Below, one piece after another: positions 1 to 11,180 of a stretch of DNA of 64,000 nucleotides. The position numbers and the translations under genes were made by a program. Within the stretch, counting starts at the first letter, position 1. Every line of letters starts with the position of its first letter. The notes under the pieces were generated by a model, which saw only the letters and a list, made by a program, of their open reading frames with translations, was not told where the DNA came from and made no database searches. Source of the DNA: Apodemus sylvaticus. Lineage: Eukaryota; Chordata; Mammalia; Rodentia; Muridae. The stretch is from positions 67,877,411-67,941,410 of the forward strand of contig NC_067495.1 in assembly GCF_947179515.1 (NCBI RefSeq), read 5' to 3'.

Positions 1-49
1 TGAGTCATATGACTCATTTTTTCAGAGCTACCCAGTTAACTCACTTAAC

Positions 50-80
<31 letters not shown>

Positions 81-989
81 CCCTAACTCTCAGGCTACTA
101 ATCTTACATTTCTAGTGGATTTGTGCCTAGCCACATGTTGGGTGTCATCTATTGTGGAAAATATTATAAAATTCGACCTGCAAACCTCCATGGGTTTTGA
201 CCACATTTCTGCTCTCCTGCTGGCCCACCAAGTCTCCAGTCCCACTGGGCCATCTCTCTGGCAGGGGCCCTGAGTTCCTCTGGCTTTCACACAATGCCCC
301 ATGCACCTCAAGGTCAGGCATATCAACACCTAAATACTGGGTAGAATCAAAACTATTAAAGCTTTATTAATGAATATTTCTAACCGTGTGAAATCATAAC
401 TACTTGTGACCACAAGGGTACATGACCATCTCGATTCCTTTTTCTACCTCAAGATGCTCCCTCTCTCTCCAACCCTTAGTTCTGCCTCTCTTTTCCCTGT
501 TCAATCATAGCACCCCCTGCTCTAATGTGATTGGACAGGGAAAATCCTGCAACAATCTATTCAGCTCTAAGTAGAACCATGAACACCAGTGTAGTACAGA
601 ACTATACTACATTTCCATCTTCAAGAAAGGAAGTTGAGAATTTGAGAGTGGCTTTCTCTTTCTAGTAATTAGCATCTGAAATACTGTTTTTATGTTCATG
701 TCTGGGGTTGTTATGACTTTTTTAAATGATAATGTACCTGGTTAAAAATTACATGTTCATGTGGCTGACCTAGATTTACTAGTTCTCCTGGCTCATTGCC
801 TACATTAGAACATACAAAATTATATGTATGTGGTGTGAAAGATATGAAATATATAAATACTGTAGAATGGTTAAGTGAAAATAATGAGCATGCAATTTTC
901 TTCACACAATTATTCTCTCCAAACTAAATATAATGTTTATTTTTTCAAAATTAAAAAAAAATATTTGAAATTTCATATGTGAATATTGT
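1..989. other. AT-rich intergenic sequence, no gene seen
   Basis: No open frame here resembles a known protein and no clear SINE, LTR or LINE boundary can be read. The only distinct structure is an A-rich tetranucleotide tract near the left edge. Short open frames on the minus strand (for example 90-329) are short, of low complexity and match nothing I recognise, so I treat them as chance. Confidence 0.5.
49..80. repeat. (AAAT)n microsatellite
   Basis: About seven AAAT/AATA units run uninterrupted. Such tracts often mark the old tail of a SINE or LINE, but no retroelement body is recognisable beside this one. Confidence 0.85.
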
Positions 990-1480
990 AGTTACATCAT
1001 CTACTCTTTCCTCTTTTCTCTTCAACTCCTCTCATGTCGTCTTCTACACCCTACTTTATCTCAAATATATAGCATTGTTTGTATTACTGTTACATTGCAC
1101 CACCCCATGGAGTTCATTTAGTGTTGCTTTGTATATGATTTTAGGGCTGGCCATTTGATATTGGATAATCAGTTATGATTCTCAGCCTTGGGGAAGACCA
1201 ATTATCCCTCTAAGCAGGCTTTTGTTGCCTGTTAGGCCCTATGAAATTTCCCCCATCTTCACTGATATATCAACTGATGTTGTCATTGTTCAGATCTTGT
1301 TTATGCAATGATATTATTGAGATATAAAAGTCTTATCATCCCTATGAGTTCTAAAAGACAATCCCATAGTGGACATCCTGATCTTCTGCTTCTTACCACC
1401 TTTCTGCCCTCTTTTTCCCATGCTTCATGTGAGTTAGTACATGATTTACTGTAGATATATCAATAGTAGCTAGGCTTCCT
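990..1480 (-). mobile_element. Old rodent repeat, probably a 3' untranslated part of an Lx-type L1
   Basis: The text around 1130-1400 (a 'gattttagggctgg ... gataatcag' block, then a 'ggggaagacca' block and a 'tcttgtttatgcaatgat' block) has the order and wording of a very common mouse interspersed repeat that I associate with old L1 (Lx) 3' untranslated regions. It is strongly diverged, lacks a clear poly(A) and shows no TSD. Family and orientation are inferred from memory of the repeat and not from any ORF. Confidence 0.4.
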
Positions 1481-1489
1481 CATCATTTT

Positions 1490-2131
1490 TTTTTTACTTT
1501 ATTTTAACCAGTTAAATATCTTTATTTAATTATCTACATCTATTATAAAAAGCAGGTTCTTTGTGGCAGAGAGCTACAGTTATCTGTGGTTATAAGGAAA
1601 ATATTTAGAATGCAGTTAAGAATTATATTAATTTAGGGATATGGCAATAATAGGTGTAAAAGTATCTTATTTACCTGATGTAATTATTGTCTTGGAGACT
1701 TATTTCTGAATAAGCCCACCCTTTTTAGTTCTTTATGAACTCTGTGTAGATAGATGGTTCAACCGGTTCTCTGCCTCAAACTCCTCTCAATGCTAAGTGA
1801 TAAATTATGGCTTCTCTCAGCTTCTCACAAAATTTCTCTGCTTGGCTTCAAACTAATTCTCACAGTCTATTCTAATCTTCAGGCTCGTACTTATTCTCTG
1901 ACTTCAACTGCTCTGCTGACGTATAGTGTACTGCATGCACTTAAAAATGAACTCAACTACACTGTACTGCACTGCTTCCTACTGACTCTCTGTTTCTGAG
2001 CTGCTCTACTTTTTCCTGGTTTTTTCCTAAGAGGTGGACATATCCTATTTCTGACCCATTCTATCAAATCTTTCTCTGATTCATCACTTTGCCATTTAAT
2101 TAGATGTCACTCTCTTTTGTTAGTTTTATCA
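1490..2131. other. Unassigned AT/CT-rich segment, probably an old dispersed repeat
   Basis: Positions 1750-2120 are C/T-rich with spaced 'ctctgct' and 'tgcttc' words and end directly in a (TCTA)n tract, an arrangement typical of a dispersed rodent repeat with a microsatellite at its tail. An 81-codon open frame at 1754-1999 is present but has no recognisable domain and I do not call it a gene. I cannot name the repeat family. Confidence 0.35.

Positions 2132-2181
<50 letters not shown>
2132..2181. repeat. (TCTA)n microsatellite
   Basis: About twelve perfect TCTA units. It ends nine bases before the LTR that starts at 2190. Confidence 0.95.
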
Positions 2182-2189
2182 TATTCTTT

Positions 2190-2592
2190 TGTTGTGGATA
2201 GCCCTGGGCCTGTATTTTGATGCTAATTCCACTCCTCAGAGGGGCTGCAGATGAAGACTTGCCTTTTGAATCTTCTCCCCACCTTAACTTTTCAAATAAA
2301 GGCTTGAGCCAATGATTGGGCAGGAGAAAGTGGGAGGACCTGAGAGTCGAGGGGAGGAGCGACAGGAATAAACAGGAAGGGGAGGAGCTACAGGGATGAA
2401 CAGAGAGGCAGCAGAGAGAGAGAGAGAGAGAGAAGCTCGTGGCCTACAGAAACCGCAAGTTATATGGGATAATATAGATGGAATAGAGTAGTGTAAGTGG
2501 GAGGTCGCCCAATCTAAGCTTGTAGCTTGTTTTGTTAATGGATTGAGTTGAGCTTTCTTTTACTGGGGAATTGGGTTGGAAACAAAGTAGCA
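2190..2592 (+). mobile_element. 5' LTR of the ERVK-like provirus
   Basis: It begins TGTTGTGG and can end at ...GTAGCA, seven bases before the primer site. It holds an AATAAA-like signal (about 2296), an inverted CCAAT-like box ('gattgg', about 2313) and a (GA)n run at 2413-2434. No obvious TATA box is seen. I cannot name the subfamily with certainty; it may belong to the MYSERV group. Confidence 0.6.
2413..2434. repeat. (GA)n tract inside the LTR
   Basis: Eleven AG dinucleotides lie within the putative LTR. Confidence 0.85.
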
Positions 2593-2599
2593 AAAAAAA

Positions 2600-2612
2600 T
2601 GGTGCCCAACGT
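2600..2612 (+). promoter_or_regulatory. Primer-binding site, tRNA-Lys-like
   Basis: TGGTGCCCAACGT sits just after the LTR. Lysine-tRNA primed class II elements use TGGCGCCCAACGT, so there is one C-to-T change. The similarity stops after 13 bases. A Lys-type site supports assignment to ERVK/IAP-related elements. Confidence 0.65.
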
Positions 2613-2752
2613 ATTGTTTAGAACCTAACAAACCTGAGACAAAACGTTAACTGCCACAGAAGCCCTGAACTGCTTGGGCAGTAAATACAAAGAGTTCCGG
2701 ACCAGGTAATTCATTGATATAAGAGAGATATATAGCATCTTTATATTTAAAG

Positions 2753-2914
2753 ATGGGAAAACCAATAAAGGCCTTTTTGGCTCTATGTGATGATATTTTG
2801 AATGACTTGACAGGGATAGATTTAGAAGAAAAAGTCACTGATATTGCAATACTTATTCTCTTGATTTACTGTCATCTCAAAAGACAGGGCACTAGACAAA
2901 AAATTCCTTGTCTT
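2753..2914 (+). pseudogene. gag, amino-terminal fragment of the ERVK-like provirus
   Basis: An ATG at 2753, about 140 bases after the primer site, opens a frame of about 54 codons before the TSD of the nested L1. The start MGKPIKAF and its position suggest the matrix-domain start of a class II Gag, but similarity to a family is not clear to me. The nested L1 at 2928-9029 cuts the gene, and the matching downstream part begins at 9043. The joined frame is not maintained: the downstream coiled-coil part is in another phase, and a TAG lies at about 9160. The 83-codon open frame running into the L1 past 2927 is an artefact of the insertion. Confidence 0.5.
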
Positions 2915-2927
2915 AGAAAAGAGATTA
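2915..2927. repeat. Left TSD of the nested L1 at 2928-9029
   Basis: The 13-mer AGAAAAGAGATTA at 2915-2927 recurs exactly at 9030-9042. It marks both ends of a single L1 insertion and proves that the DNA after the first poly(A) belongs to that insertion. Confidence 0.9.
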
Positions 2928-3578
2928 GAGCAGCCCTGCGGCCATATTCACTGCCTGCCAGGACAGAAAAGGGTCTCGAGGTACTGTATCACCCTGAGCA
3001 TTAGATCTCTGGTGGTGCAAACAGCCAGGGGTCTGCCTGCGCCAAAGAACTGAACACATAGGTGGTGTGTCCACCAGCCCGCTGGGCATGGGACCTGTGT
3101 CCTGCCTGGAAAGCAGCAGAGGAAGAGATTCCCCGCGGCCATATTCGCTCCCTGCCAGGACAGAAAAGCATCATTAGGTACGGATCACCCTGAGCTTTAG
3201 ATTTCTGGTGGTGCAAACCGCCTGGGGTCTGCCTGCACTCAGGAACTGAGCACGTAGGCGGTTCATCTGCAAGCCAGTCCATCGCAGGACCTGTGTCCTA
3301 TGTGAGAATCAACAGAGGGAGTGACCCCCACCACACCATCTTTGCTCCATAATAGAGCAGACAGAGAACACCTGGTTGACCTTGACAACCTAAGTATAAC
3401 ATTGCTTGAGGCAAGACTGAGAAGGGCTCCAAAGGCACAAAAGAGGAAGGTAGCATATCAGTAATCTGTGCCAGAGGAAACCCAGTCATCCAGTGTTGCA
3501 GAGATAACCTTAAAGATCCACAGTAGGTTGAAGCACCAGCCAGTGACAATAAGACCATCTAACACCTGGGAGAACTAG
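2928..3578 (+). promoter_or_regulatory. L1 5' UTR: two promoter monomers plus tether
   Basis: The phrase GCGGCCATATT recurs at 2938 and 3135, giving a 197-bp period. Each unit continues with 'cagggtgatac'-type and 'ggtctgcctgc' phrases in the same order. The tether runs to the ORF1 ATG at 3579. In mouse L1 such monomers act as the pol II promoter. The same monomer type, with the same period, appears in antisense at 57960-58760. Confidence 0.8.
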
Positions 3579-4830
3579 ATGGCTAAAGGCAAACGTAGAA
3601 ACATTACTAACAGAAACCAAGGCATTATGCCAGCATCTGAACCCAATTCTCCAACAATAGCAAGTCATGGATACCCCAACACACCAGAAAAACAAGATTT
3701 GGATTTAAAATCACTTGTCATGATGTGGGTACAGGAACACATGAAGAATACTTAAAGATACTTAAAGAAATTCAGGAGAAAATGGATCAAAAATTAGAAG
3801 CCCTTACAAGGGAAACACAAAAATCACTGAAAGAAATTCAGGAGAATACAAAAGCCAATAAGGAGGAAACGCAAAGATCACTTAAAGAAATACGGGAGAA
3901 CATTGATCAACAGGCAGAAGTCATGAAAGAGGAAACACAAAAATCTCTTAAAGAATTAGAGGAAAACACAAACGAACAAATGAAGGAACTGAGCAAAAGC
4001 ATCCAGGATCTAAAAACAGAAGTAGAAACAACTAAGAAATCGCAAAGGGAGACAACTTTGGAGATAGAAAACCTTGGGAAGAAATCAGGGGCCATAGATG
4101 CAAATATCAACAACAGAATACAAGAGATAGAAGAAAGAATCTCAGATGCCGAAGATTCCATAGAAACCATTGACTCAATAGTCAAAGAAAATGCAAAATG
4201 CGAAAAGCTTGTAACCCAAAATATCGAGGAAATCCAGGACACAATAAGAAATCCAAATCTAAGGATTATAGGCATTGATGAGAGTAAAGATTTACAACTT
4301 AAAGGGCCAGCAAATATCTTCTATCTATCAACAAAATTATGGAAGAAAACTTCCCTAACCTAAAGAGAGAGATGCCCATGAATATACAAGAAGCCTACAG
4401 AACTCTAAACAGATGGGACCAGAACAGAAATACCTCCCGTCACATAATAATCAAAACCCCAAATGCACTAAACAAAGAAAGAATATTAAAGGCAGTAAGA
4501 GAAAAAGGCCAAGTAACATAAAAAGGAAGACCTATCAGAATCACACCTGACTTCTCACCAGAGACTATGAAAGCTAGAAGATCCTGGGTGGAGCTCATGC
4601 AGACTCTAAAAGAACACAAACGCCAGCCGAGACTACTATACCCAGCAAAACTCTCAATTACTATAGATGGAGAAACCAAGATATTCCATGACAAAACCAA
4701 ATTTACACAATATTTTTTCACAAACTAAGCCCTACAAAGGATAATAGGGTGGAAACACCAGTACAACAAGGGAAACTATACCCTGGAAAAAGCAGGATAT
4801 TAACCTTCTTTTATCAAACCCAAAAGAAGA
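3579..4830 (+). pseudogene. L1 ORF1 (RNA-binding protein), broken
   Basis: ORF1p is the L1 RNA-binding trimer: an N-terminal coiled coil, an RRM and a C-terminal domain that form the ribonucleoprotein. Here it starts MAKGKRRNITNRNQ at 3579. A frameshift near 3722-3740 moves it into the frame of 3725-4363. That stretch holds heptad-rich repeats, with a 'TQKSLKEI' unit at about 3751, 3816, 3871 and 3937, which is the known length-polymorphism region. A second shift at 4320-4340 follows a small duplication of 'ctatc'. A TAA at 4519-4521 and another near 4726 truncate the C-terminal domain, whose text remains visible (ITPDFSPETMKARRSW). Confidence 0.9.
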
Positions 4831-5383
4831 TAACCACACACGTATAAAATTAAAATCAGAAATGATAGGAAGCAATAACCACTACTCATTAATATCTCAT
4901 AACATCAATGGACTCAATTCCCCAATGAAAAGACATAGACTAACAGACTGGTTACTTAAACAGGATCCTACATTTTGCTACATACAGGAAACACACCTCA
5001 GTGTCAAAGACAAAAACTACCTTAGAGTAAAAGGCTGGAAGACAATTCTACAAGCAAATGGTCCCAGGAAACAAGCTGGAGTTGCCATTCTAATATCAGA
5101 TAAAATTGACTTTCAACCTAATGTCATCAAAAGAGACATGGAAGGTCACTTCTTGCTGGTCAAAGGAAAAATCCAACAAGAAGAACTCTCAATCCTGAAC
5201 ATCTATGCTCCAAATACAAGGGCACCCTCATGCATAAAAGAAACGTTACTAAAGCTCAAAGCACACATTGCATCTAACACAATAATTGTGGGTGACTTCA
5301 ACACTCCACTCTCACCAATGGACCAATTCGGAAAACAGAAACTAAACAGGGAGACAGTGAAATTAATTAAGCTTTTGGATTTA

Positions 5384-5388
<5 letters not shown>

Positions 5389-5447
<59 letters not shown>
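5389..5447. repeat. (TA)n tract inside the ORF2 endonuclease
   Basis: About 29 TA units replace a short 'agatatata' stretch of the L1 consensus between LDLT and the TFHPK-like block. An equivalent tract is found at the same codons in the L1 at 35269-41036. Confidence 0.95.
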
Positions 5448-5450
<3 letters not shown>

Positions 5451-6674
5451 TTTTCATCCCAAAGCAAAAGAATATACCTTTTTCTCAGCACCTCATGGTA
5501 CCTTCTCCAAAATTGATCATATCATTGGTCACAAGACAGACCACAACAAATATAAGATGATTGAAATAATCTCATGCCTCCTATCAGATCACTATGGAGT
5601 AAAAGTGGTCTTTAATAACAATAAAAACTACAGAAAGCCCACATACACATGGAAACTGAACAATACTCTACTCAATGATACCTTGGTCAGGGAAGAAATA
5701 AAGAAATCAAAGATTTCTTAGAATTTAATGAAAATGAAGGCACAACATACACAAATCTATTGGACACAATGAAAGCAGTGCTAAGAGGAAAACTCATAGC
5801 TTTGAGTGCCTCCAAAAAGAAATTCAAGAGAGTATACACTAGAAGATTAACGGAACTGAAAACCCTGGAACAAGAAGAATCTAATTCACCCAGTAGGAGG
5901 AGAAGACAGGAAATCATCAAACTCAGGGCTGAAGTCAATCAAGTAGGAATTAAGAGAACCATACAAAGAATCAACAAAACCAAAAGCTGGTTCTTTGAAA
6001 AAATCAACAAGATAGATAAACCCTTAGCCAGACTAACCAAAGGGCACAGAGAAAGTATCCAAATTAACAAAATGAGAAATGAAAACAGAGATATTACAAC
6101 AGAAACCGAGGAAATTCAAAAAATCATCAGATCCTACTACAAAAACCTGTACTCAACACACCTGGAGAATCTTGAGAAAATGGACAGTTTTTCAGACAGA
6201 TACCAATTACCAAAATTAAACCAGAATCAAATAGACCATCTAAACAGACCCATAACACCTAAAGAAATAGAAGGGCCCATAGATAGGCTTCCAACCAAAA
6301 AAATCACAGGACCAGATGGTTTCAGTGCAGAATTCTATCAGACCTTCAAAGAAGACTTAACACCAATACTCTTCAAACTTTTCCACCAAATAGAAACAGA
6401 AGAAACACTACCCAACTCCTTCTTCGAAGGCATTATTACGCTGATACCAAAACCACATAAAGATCCAACTAAGAAAGAGAATTTCAGGCCAATTTCCATT
6501 ATGAATATCAATGCAAATATACTAAATAAAATTCTTGCCCACCGAATCCAACAACACATCAAAACGATCATCCACCATGATCAAGTAGGCTTCATTCCAG
6601 GGATGAAGGGATGGTTCAATATAAGGAAATCCATAAATGCTATCCACTACATAAACAAACTCAAAAAAAAAAAA

Positions 6675-7534
6675 ACACCAATACCATGCAGTTTTTCTCA
6701 CTATTGCTCTGTAGTAAAGTTTGAGGTCTGGGATACTGAATCCCCCAGAAGCAATTTTACTGTTGAGAATAGTTTTAGCTATCCTGGGTTTTTTGTTTTT
6801 CCAGATGAATTTGAGAATTGCTCTTTCTAACTCTATGAAGAACTAGGTTGCGATTTTTATGGGGATAGCATTGAATCTGTAGATTGCCTTTGGCAAGATG
6901 GCCATTTTAACTATATTAATCCTGCCAATCCACGAGCATGGAAGATTTTTCCATTTTCTGAGATTTTCTTCGATTTCCTTCTTCAGAAATCGGAAGTTCT
7001 TGTCATATAGGTCTTTCACTTGTTTTGTTAGAGTCACCCCAAGATACTTTATGATGTTTGTGGCTATTGTGAAGGGTGTCATTTCCCTAATTTCTTTCTC
7101 AGTCTGCTTATCCTTTGAGTATATAAAGGCTACTGATTTTCTTGCATTGATTTTGTAGCCAGCCACTTTGCTGAAGTTGTTTATCAGCTGTTGGGAGTTC
7201 TCTAGTAGAGTTTTTGGGGTCACTTAAGTATATTATCATATCATCTGCAAATAGTGATAGTTTGACTTCTTCCTTTCCAATTTGTATCACTTTGACGTCC
7301 TTATGTTGTCTAATTGCTCTAGCTAGGACTTCAAGAACTATATTGAAAAGATATGGAGAGAGGGGGCAGCCTTGTCTAGTCCCTGATTTTAGTGGGATTG
7401 CTTCAAGTTTTTCTCCATTTAGTTTGATGTTGGCTACCCATTTGCTGTATATTGCTTTTACTATGATTAGATATGGGCCTTGAATTCCTGTCCTTTCCAA
7501 GACTTTTAGCATGAAAGAATGCTGAATTTTGTCA
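6675..7534 (-). mobile_element. Inverted internal block of the L1 at 2928-9029
   Basis: The ORF2 text on the minus strand runs from DKIQHSFMLKVLERTG (near 7530) through GTRQGCPLSPYLFN and LFADDMIIYL to the AWYW-like words near 6680. These are exactly the residues missing between INKLK (sense, ending about 6660) and DQWNRIED (sense, from 7535). About 15 codons are lost at one junction and about 8 at the other. Confidence 0.9.
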
Positions 7535-8960
7535 GATCAATGGAATAGGATTGAAGACCAAGACATGAACCAACATACCTATGGTCACTTGATCTTCGAC
7601 AAAGTAGCTGAAAGCATCCAGTGGAAAAAAAGATAGTCTTTTCAACAAATGGTGCTGGTTCAATTGGAGGTCAGCATGTAGAAGAATGCAAATCTATCCA
7701 TTCTTATCTCCTTGTACCAAGCTCAACTCCAAATGGATCAAGGACCTCCACATAAAACCTGACACACTGAAACTAATAAAAAAGAAACTGGGGAAGACCC
7801 TTGAGGACATGGGCACAGGGGAAAAGTTCCTGAATAGAACACCAATAACTTATGCTCTAAGATCAAGAATTGACAAATGGGACCTCATAAAACTTCAAAG
7901 TTTCTGTAAGGCAAAGGACACTGTCAAAAGGACAAAATGTCAACCAATAATTTGGGAAAGGATCTTCACCAACCCTAAATCCCACAGAGGGCTAATATCT
8001 AATACATACAAAGAACTCAAGAAGGTAGAACCCAGAGGACCAAATAACCCCATTAAAAAGTGTGGTATGGAGCTAAACAAAGATTTTTTACATGAAGAAC
8101 TCCGGAGAGCTGAGAAACACCTTAAGAAATGTTCACCATCATTAATCATTAGGGAAATGCAAATCAAAACAACCTTGAGTTTTCACCTCACACCACTCAG
8201 AATAGCTAAGGTTAAAAACTCAGGAGACAGCAGGTGTTGGTGAGGATGTGGAGAAAGAGGAACAGTCCTCCACTGCTGGTGGTACTGTAAAATGGTACAA
8301 CCACTTTGGAAATCAGTCTGGCGGTTCCTCAGAAAACAGGGCATGACACTTCCTGAGGACTCTGCTATAACACTCCTGGGCATATGCCCAGAGGATTCTT
8401 CAGCATGCAATAAGGACACATGCTCCGCTATGTTCATAGCAGCCCTATTTGTAGTAGCCAGAAGCTGGAAAGAACCTAGGTGTCCCTCAATGGAGGAATG
8501 GATACAAAAAATGTGATATATTTACACAATGGAATACTATTCAGCCATTAGAAACAAGGAATTCATGAAATTCTTAGACAAATGGATGGAGCTGGAGAAC
8601 ATCATACTAAGTGAGGTAACATAGTCTCAAAAGATTAATCATGGTATGCACTCACTGATAAGTGGATATTAGCTTAGAAACTTTGAATATCCAAGACATA
8701 ATCCACATATTAAATGAAGTCCAAAAAGAATGGAGGAGTGGCCCCTGGTTCTGGAAAGACTCAGTGCAACAGTATAGGGGAATACCAGAACAGGGAAGTG
8801 GGAAGGGGTAGATGGAGGAACAGGGGGAGGGAAGAGGGCTTATGGGACTGCGGGGAGTTGGGACCCAGAAAAGGGGAAATCATTTGAAATGTAAATAAAA
8901 AATATATCAATAAAGGAAAAAATTAAAAAAATAAAAAATATTAAAAAAAAGAAAGAAAAA

Positions 8961-9029
8961 TGAGACATAGGATCTGGTTAAGAGAAACTAGTCACTGAAA
9001 ATGTATATTTAAATGGTAAAAAAAAAAAA
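8961..9029 (+). mobile_element. Probable 3'-transduced sequence and second poly(A) of the L1
   Basis: After the first A-rich tail (about 8920-8960) come some 58 bases of non-L1 DNA (8961-9018), then a new A-run and the right TSD at 9030-9042. DNA lying between two poly(A) tails and inside the TSD is the signature of read-through transcription at the source locus. Confidence 0.8.
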
Positions 9030-9042
9030 AGAAAAGAGATTA

Positions 9043-10490
9043 CAAGTAACACTAGACCTAAATGTTCTGGATTTCATAGATCAAAATAACGCATTTGCTG
9101 CAATATTAGAATTACAACATAAGGAGAAGCTCGGATTATGGAAGCAGGGCTTAGAAAAGTAGATACAGGAAATTATGGAACAGCATGAACAACAGAAAGA
9201 GAAATTTAAGACTTGGCAATGTGGCCTAGAGGAAACACTAGAATTGAAGACCCAGGATATTATAGAACAGAATAAGAAACAGAAGGAGGAGAATGAAGGT
9301 GGGAGACAGGAGTTAGAAAAGATGCTAGAAAAAAGGATGAAGCAGTTCACAGATCAAACTGAGCAGCAGAGAGAAAATAATGAAGATTGGAAGCCAGACT
9401 TGGAGAATAACCTTTTAAAATTAATCAATCAAAATAAAATGGACAGTAAACTATCAGAATTGCAATATAAAGAAAAGATCAAAATGCGGAGGCAGAACCT
9501 TGAACAGAAAATACAGGAATTTAAGGAAAAGGAAAGTACTCAGGGAGAGATAGAAGATAAAAATAGAGAAAGACAACCAAAGGTTATTAAAAAACAAACT
9601 TTAGTCTATCCGGTCAATATACAACAAAGACCTCCAGATGATGATGATACACAGGGTTATCAGGAATTCGAATGGCAACCTGTGGATGTGTTAGATCTAA
9701 GAAAATTTAAGGAGAGTGTCACTAATTTTGAAATGCATTCACCATTTGTAAAGCAAATTCTGACTTCTTGTGCTATTAAAAATAGAATAATCCCACAAGA
9801 CTGGAAGGATATTGCAAGAGCAATACTAGAACCTGCTGCTAATTTTCAATGGGTGGCATGGTGGAGAGACTGGGCGAGGGAGATAGCATGACAAAATAGA
9901 GCCAGGGGTAGAGAGATTTCCATAGATCAACTGCTTGGTGAGTGTTGCTTGGCTGAGGTAGAGGTGCAGACTATATACGATGAAGAAACCCTAGCCTTGT
10001 GTCGATTGTCAGCTTTAAGGGCCTGGGACAAAGTTGCAGAATCAGGGAAAAGACTTGAACCATTTAGTCATGTCATACAAGATCCACAAGAATCCTTCCC
10101 TGAATTTTTACAAAAACTAACCTCAGCTGTGGAAAGGAGTATATCAGATTCTGCATCAAGGAAGGCAATAATTCAGTCTTTATCTTTTGAGAATGTGAAT
10201 GTTGAATGCAAAGAAGTAATCAGACCACTGAAGGCAAGGTCAGCATCAATAGCCAATGGAATAGATATAAAATTGATGTTGTATCTCGCTCACCTGATAT
10301 GACTGTAATAGGAAAAGCTGCCACTAGACACCTAGAAATGATCCAAGATTTGAAATGTTTTCATTGTGGTGAGTGGTGTCATCTCAGAAATAACTGTAGA
10401 AAAAAACAAAGTAATATCAAAAGGGGGCCTATGCCTTTTGGAATATGTCAAAGATGTGGCAGAGGCCAGCATTTAACTAGATAATGTAGA
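9043..10490 (+). pseudogene. gag of the ERVK-like provirus: coiled coil, capsid, nucleocapsid
   Basis: A class II Gag relic. The amino part to about 9600 is an extended Lys/Glu/Gln-rich coiled coil; its frame is cut by a TAG at about 9160 and reopens at 9175-9891. Capsid text follows (about 9690-9890), then after a TGA at 9889-9891 and a change of frame the capsid C-terminal part at 9949-10302. It has a major-homology-region-like phrase (QDPQESFPEFLQKL, about 10080). Nucleocapsid has two CCHC knuckles. The first (10356-10397) is complete with C-X2-C-X4-H-X4-C spacing. The second has a TAA (10482-10484) just before its last Cys codon. No functional Gag can be made. Confidence 0.85.
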
Positions 10491-10734
10491 GCTAGAAAAG
10501 ACAAATGGGGCAACATGCTGCCAAAAAACTCCCAGGGGAGCCTCTCACAGGCCCCGATGCCAGACACGGTGAGCTCTCTTCCTCAGGACAATTAAGTGTC
10601 ACTAAGTAAAAAACAGATGTGCTAGAACCAGAGAAGACTGAGGCACATTCTGTAGATAATTCAGAAAGCCTCAAAGGGACCCAAAAATAATATTTGGCAA
10701 ACTCCTATAGAGGATCACAGACCAAAACTAAGTA

Positions 10735-11010
10735 TATTTGTAAACAATATTAAGATTGAAGGAATGGTTGACACCAGAGCAAATGTCACCATTATCTCTC
10801 CAAAATCTTGGTCTGTAAGTTGGCCACTTCAAGAAGTAGACATCCAATTTCAAGGAGTTGGGACCTTATCCCAAATAAAGCAAAGCACCAGATTGCTTAA
10901 ATGTATAGGACCAGAGGTCAGGTAGGGAAATTGAGGCCATACGTGGCTGACATGGCCATTAAATTATGGGGAAGAGAATTATTACAACAGTGGAAAACCC
11001 AAATTGATAA
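10735..11010 (+). pseudogene. Protease relic of the ERVK-like provirus
   Basis: Retroviral aspartic proteases use an Asp-Thr/Ser-Gly catalytic loop. Here the loop reads D-T-R-A (10770-10781), so the glycine is replaced by arginine, presumably GGA to AGA. A following 'VTIISPKSW' phrase and a 'GKLRPYVADMAI.LWGRELLQQW' block at about 10930-10995 match the end of IAP-type proteases. The frame is shifted between the two parts (a TAG lies at 10924). Confidence 0.75.
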
Positions 11011-11180
11011 CCCTTCAGTCTCAGTATCTAACCAAGAAACTAGTCAGGCTCCTAATAAAAATCTTAAATTAGTTAGGGAGGCAATTATAGATTGTCCAAT
11101 CTGTCCATAAACAAGATACAGCAGAAGCTGACAATTTAGCTTTACTCCAAGGAGCCACTGCTACCAAGAACCAACAGCCT

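Larger units (their letters stand above)
4862..8672 (+). pseudogene. L1 ORF2 (endonuclease-reverse transcriptase), broken and internally inverted
   Basis: ORF2p nicks target DNA and copies L1 RNA into it. The endonuclease domain is readable from 4862 (NINGLNSP, ETHL, GDFNTPL). A (TA)n tract at 5389-5447 destroys the frame within it. The pre-RT and first RT motifs follow (TGPDGFSAEFYQ, ENFRPIS, DQVGFIPGM). At 6675 the strand flips: the RT core with GTRQGCPLSPYLFN and FADDM is read on the minus strand of 6675-7534. Sense order resumes at 7535 with DQWNRIED. The C-terminal Cys-rich domain carries a TGA at 8241-8243. The final stop is at 8670-8672. Nothing close to a full ORF2p of about 1280 residues could be made. 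Confidence 0.92.
2928..9029 (+). mobile_element. Full-length L1, sense, with internal inversion and 3' transduction
   Basis: About 6.1 kb lie between the 13-bp TSDs. Order: two 5' promoter monomers of about 197 bp, a non-monomer tether, ORF1 (3579 to about 4830), ORF2 (4862-8672), a 3' UTR with a G-rich stretch near 8780-8870, a first poly(A) at about 8920-8960, 58 bp of foreign DNA, and a second A-run ending at 9029. Both ORFs are broken by stops and frameshifts, so the copy is dead. The block 6675-7534 is inverted in place. The wording is that of mouse L1Md families; the monomers look F/Gf-like, but I cannot assign a subfamily surely. Confidence 0.93.

Noticed and set aside
90..329. 79-codon minus-strand open frame near the left edge
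   Set aside because: No domain, no start context and no splice or retrocopy evidence; its length is unremarkable for chance.
5203..5457. Open frame with a long Tyr-Ile repeat
   Set aside because: It is the translated (TA)n tract inside L1 ORF2 and not a gene.
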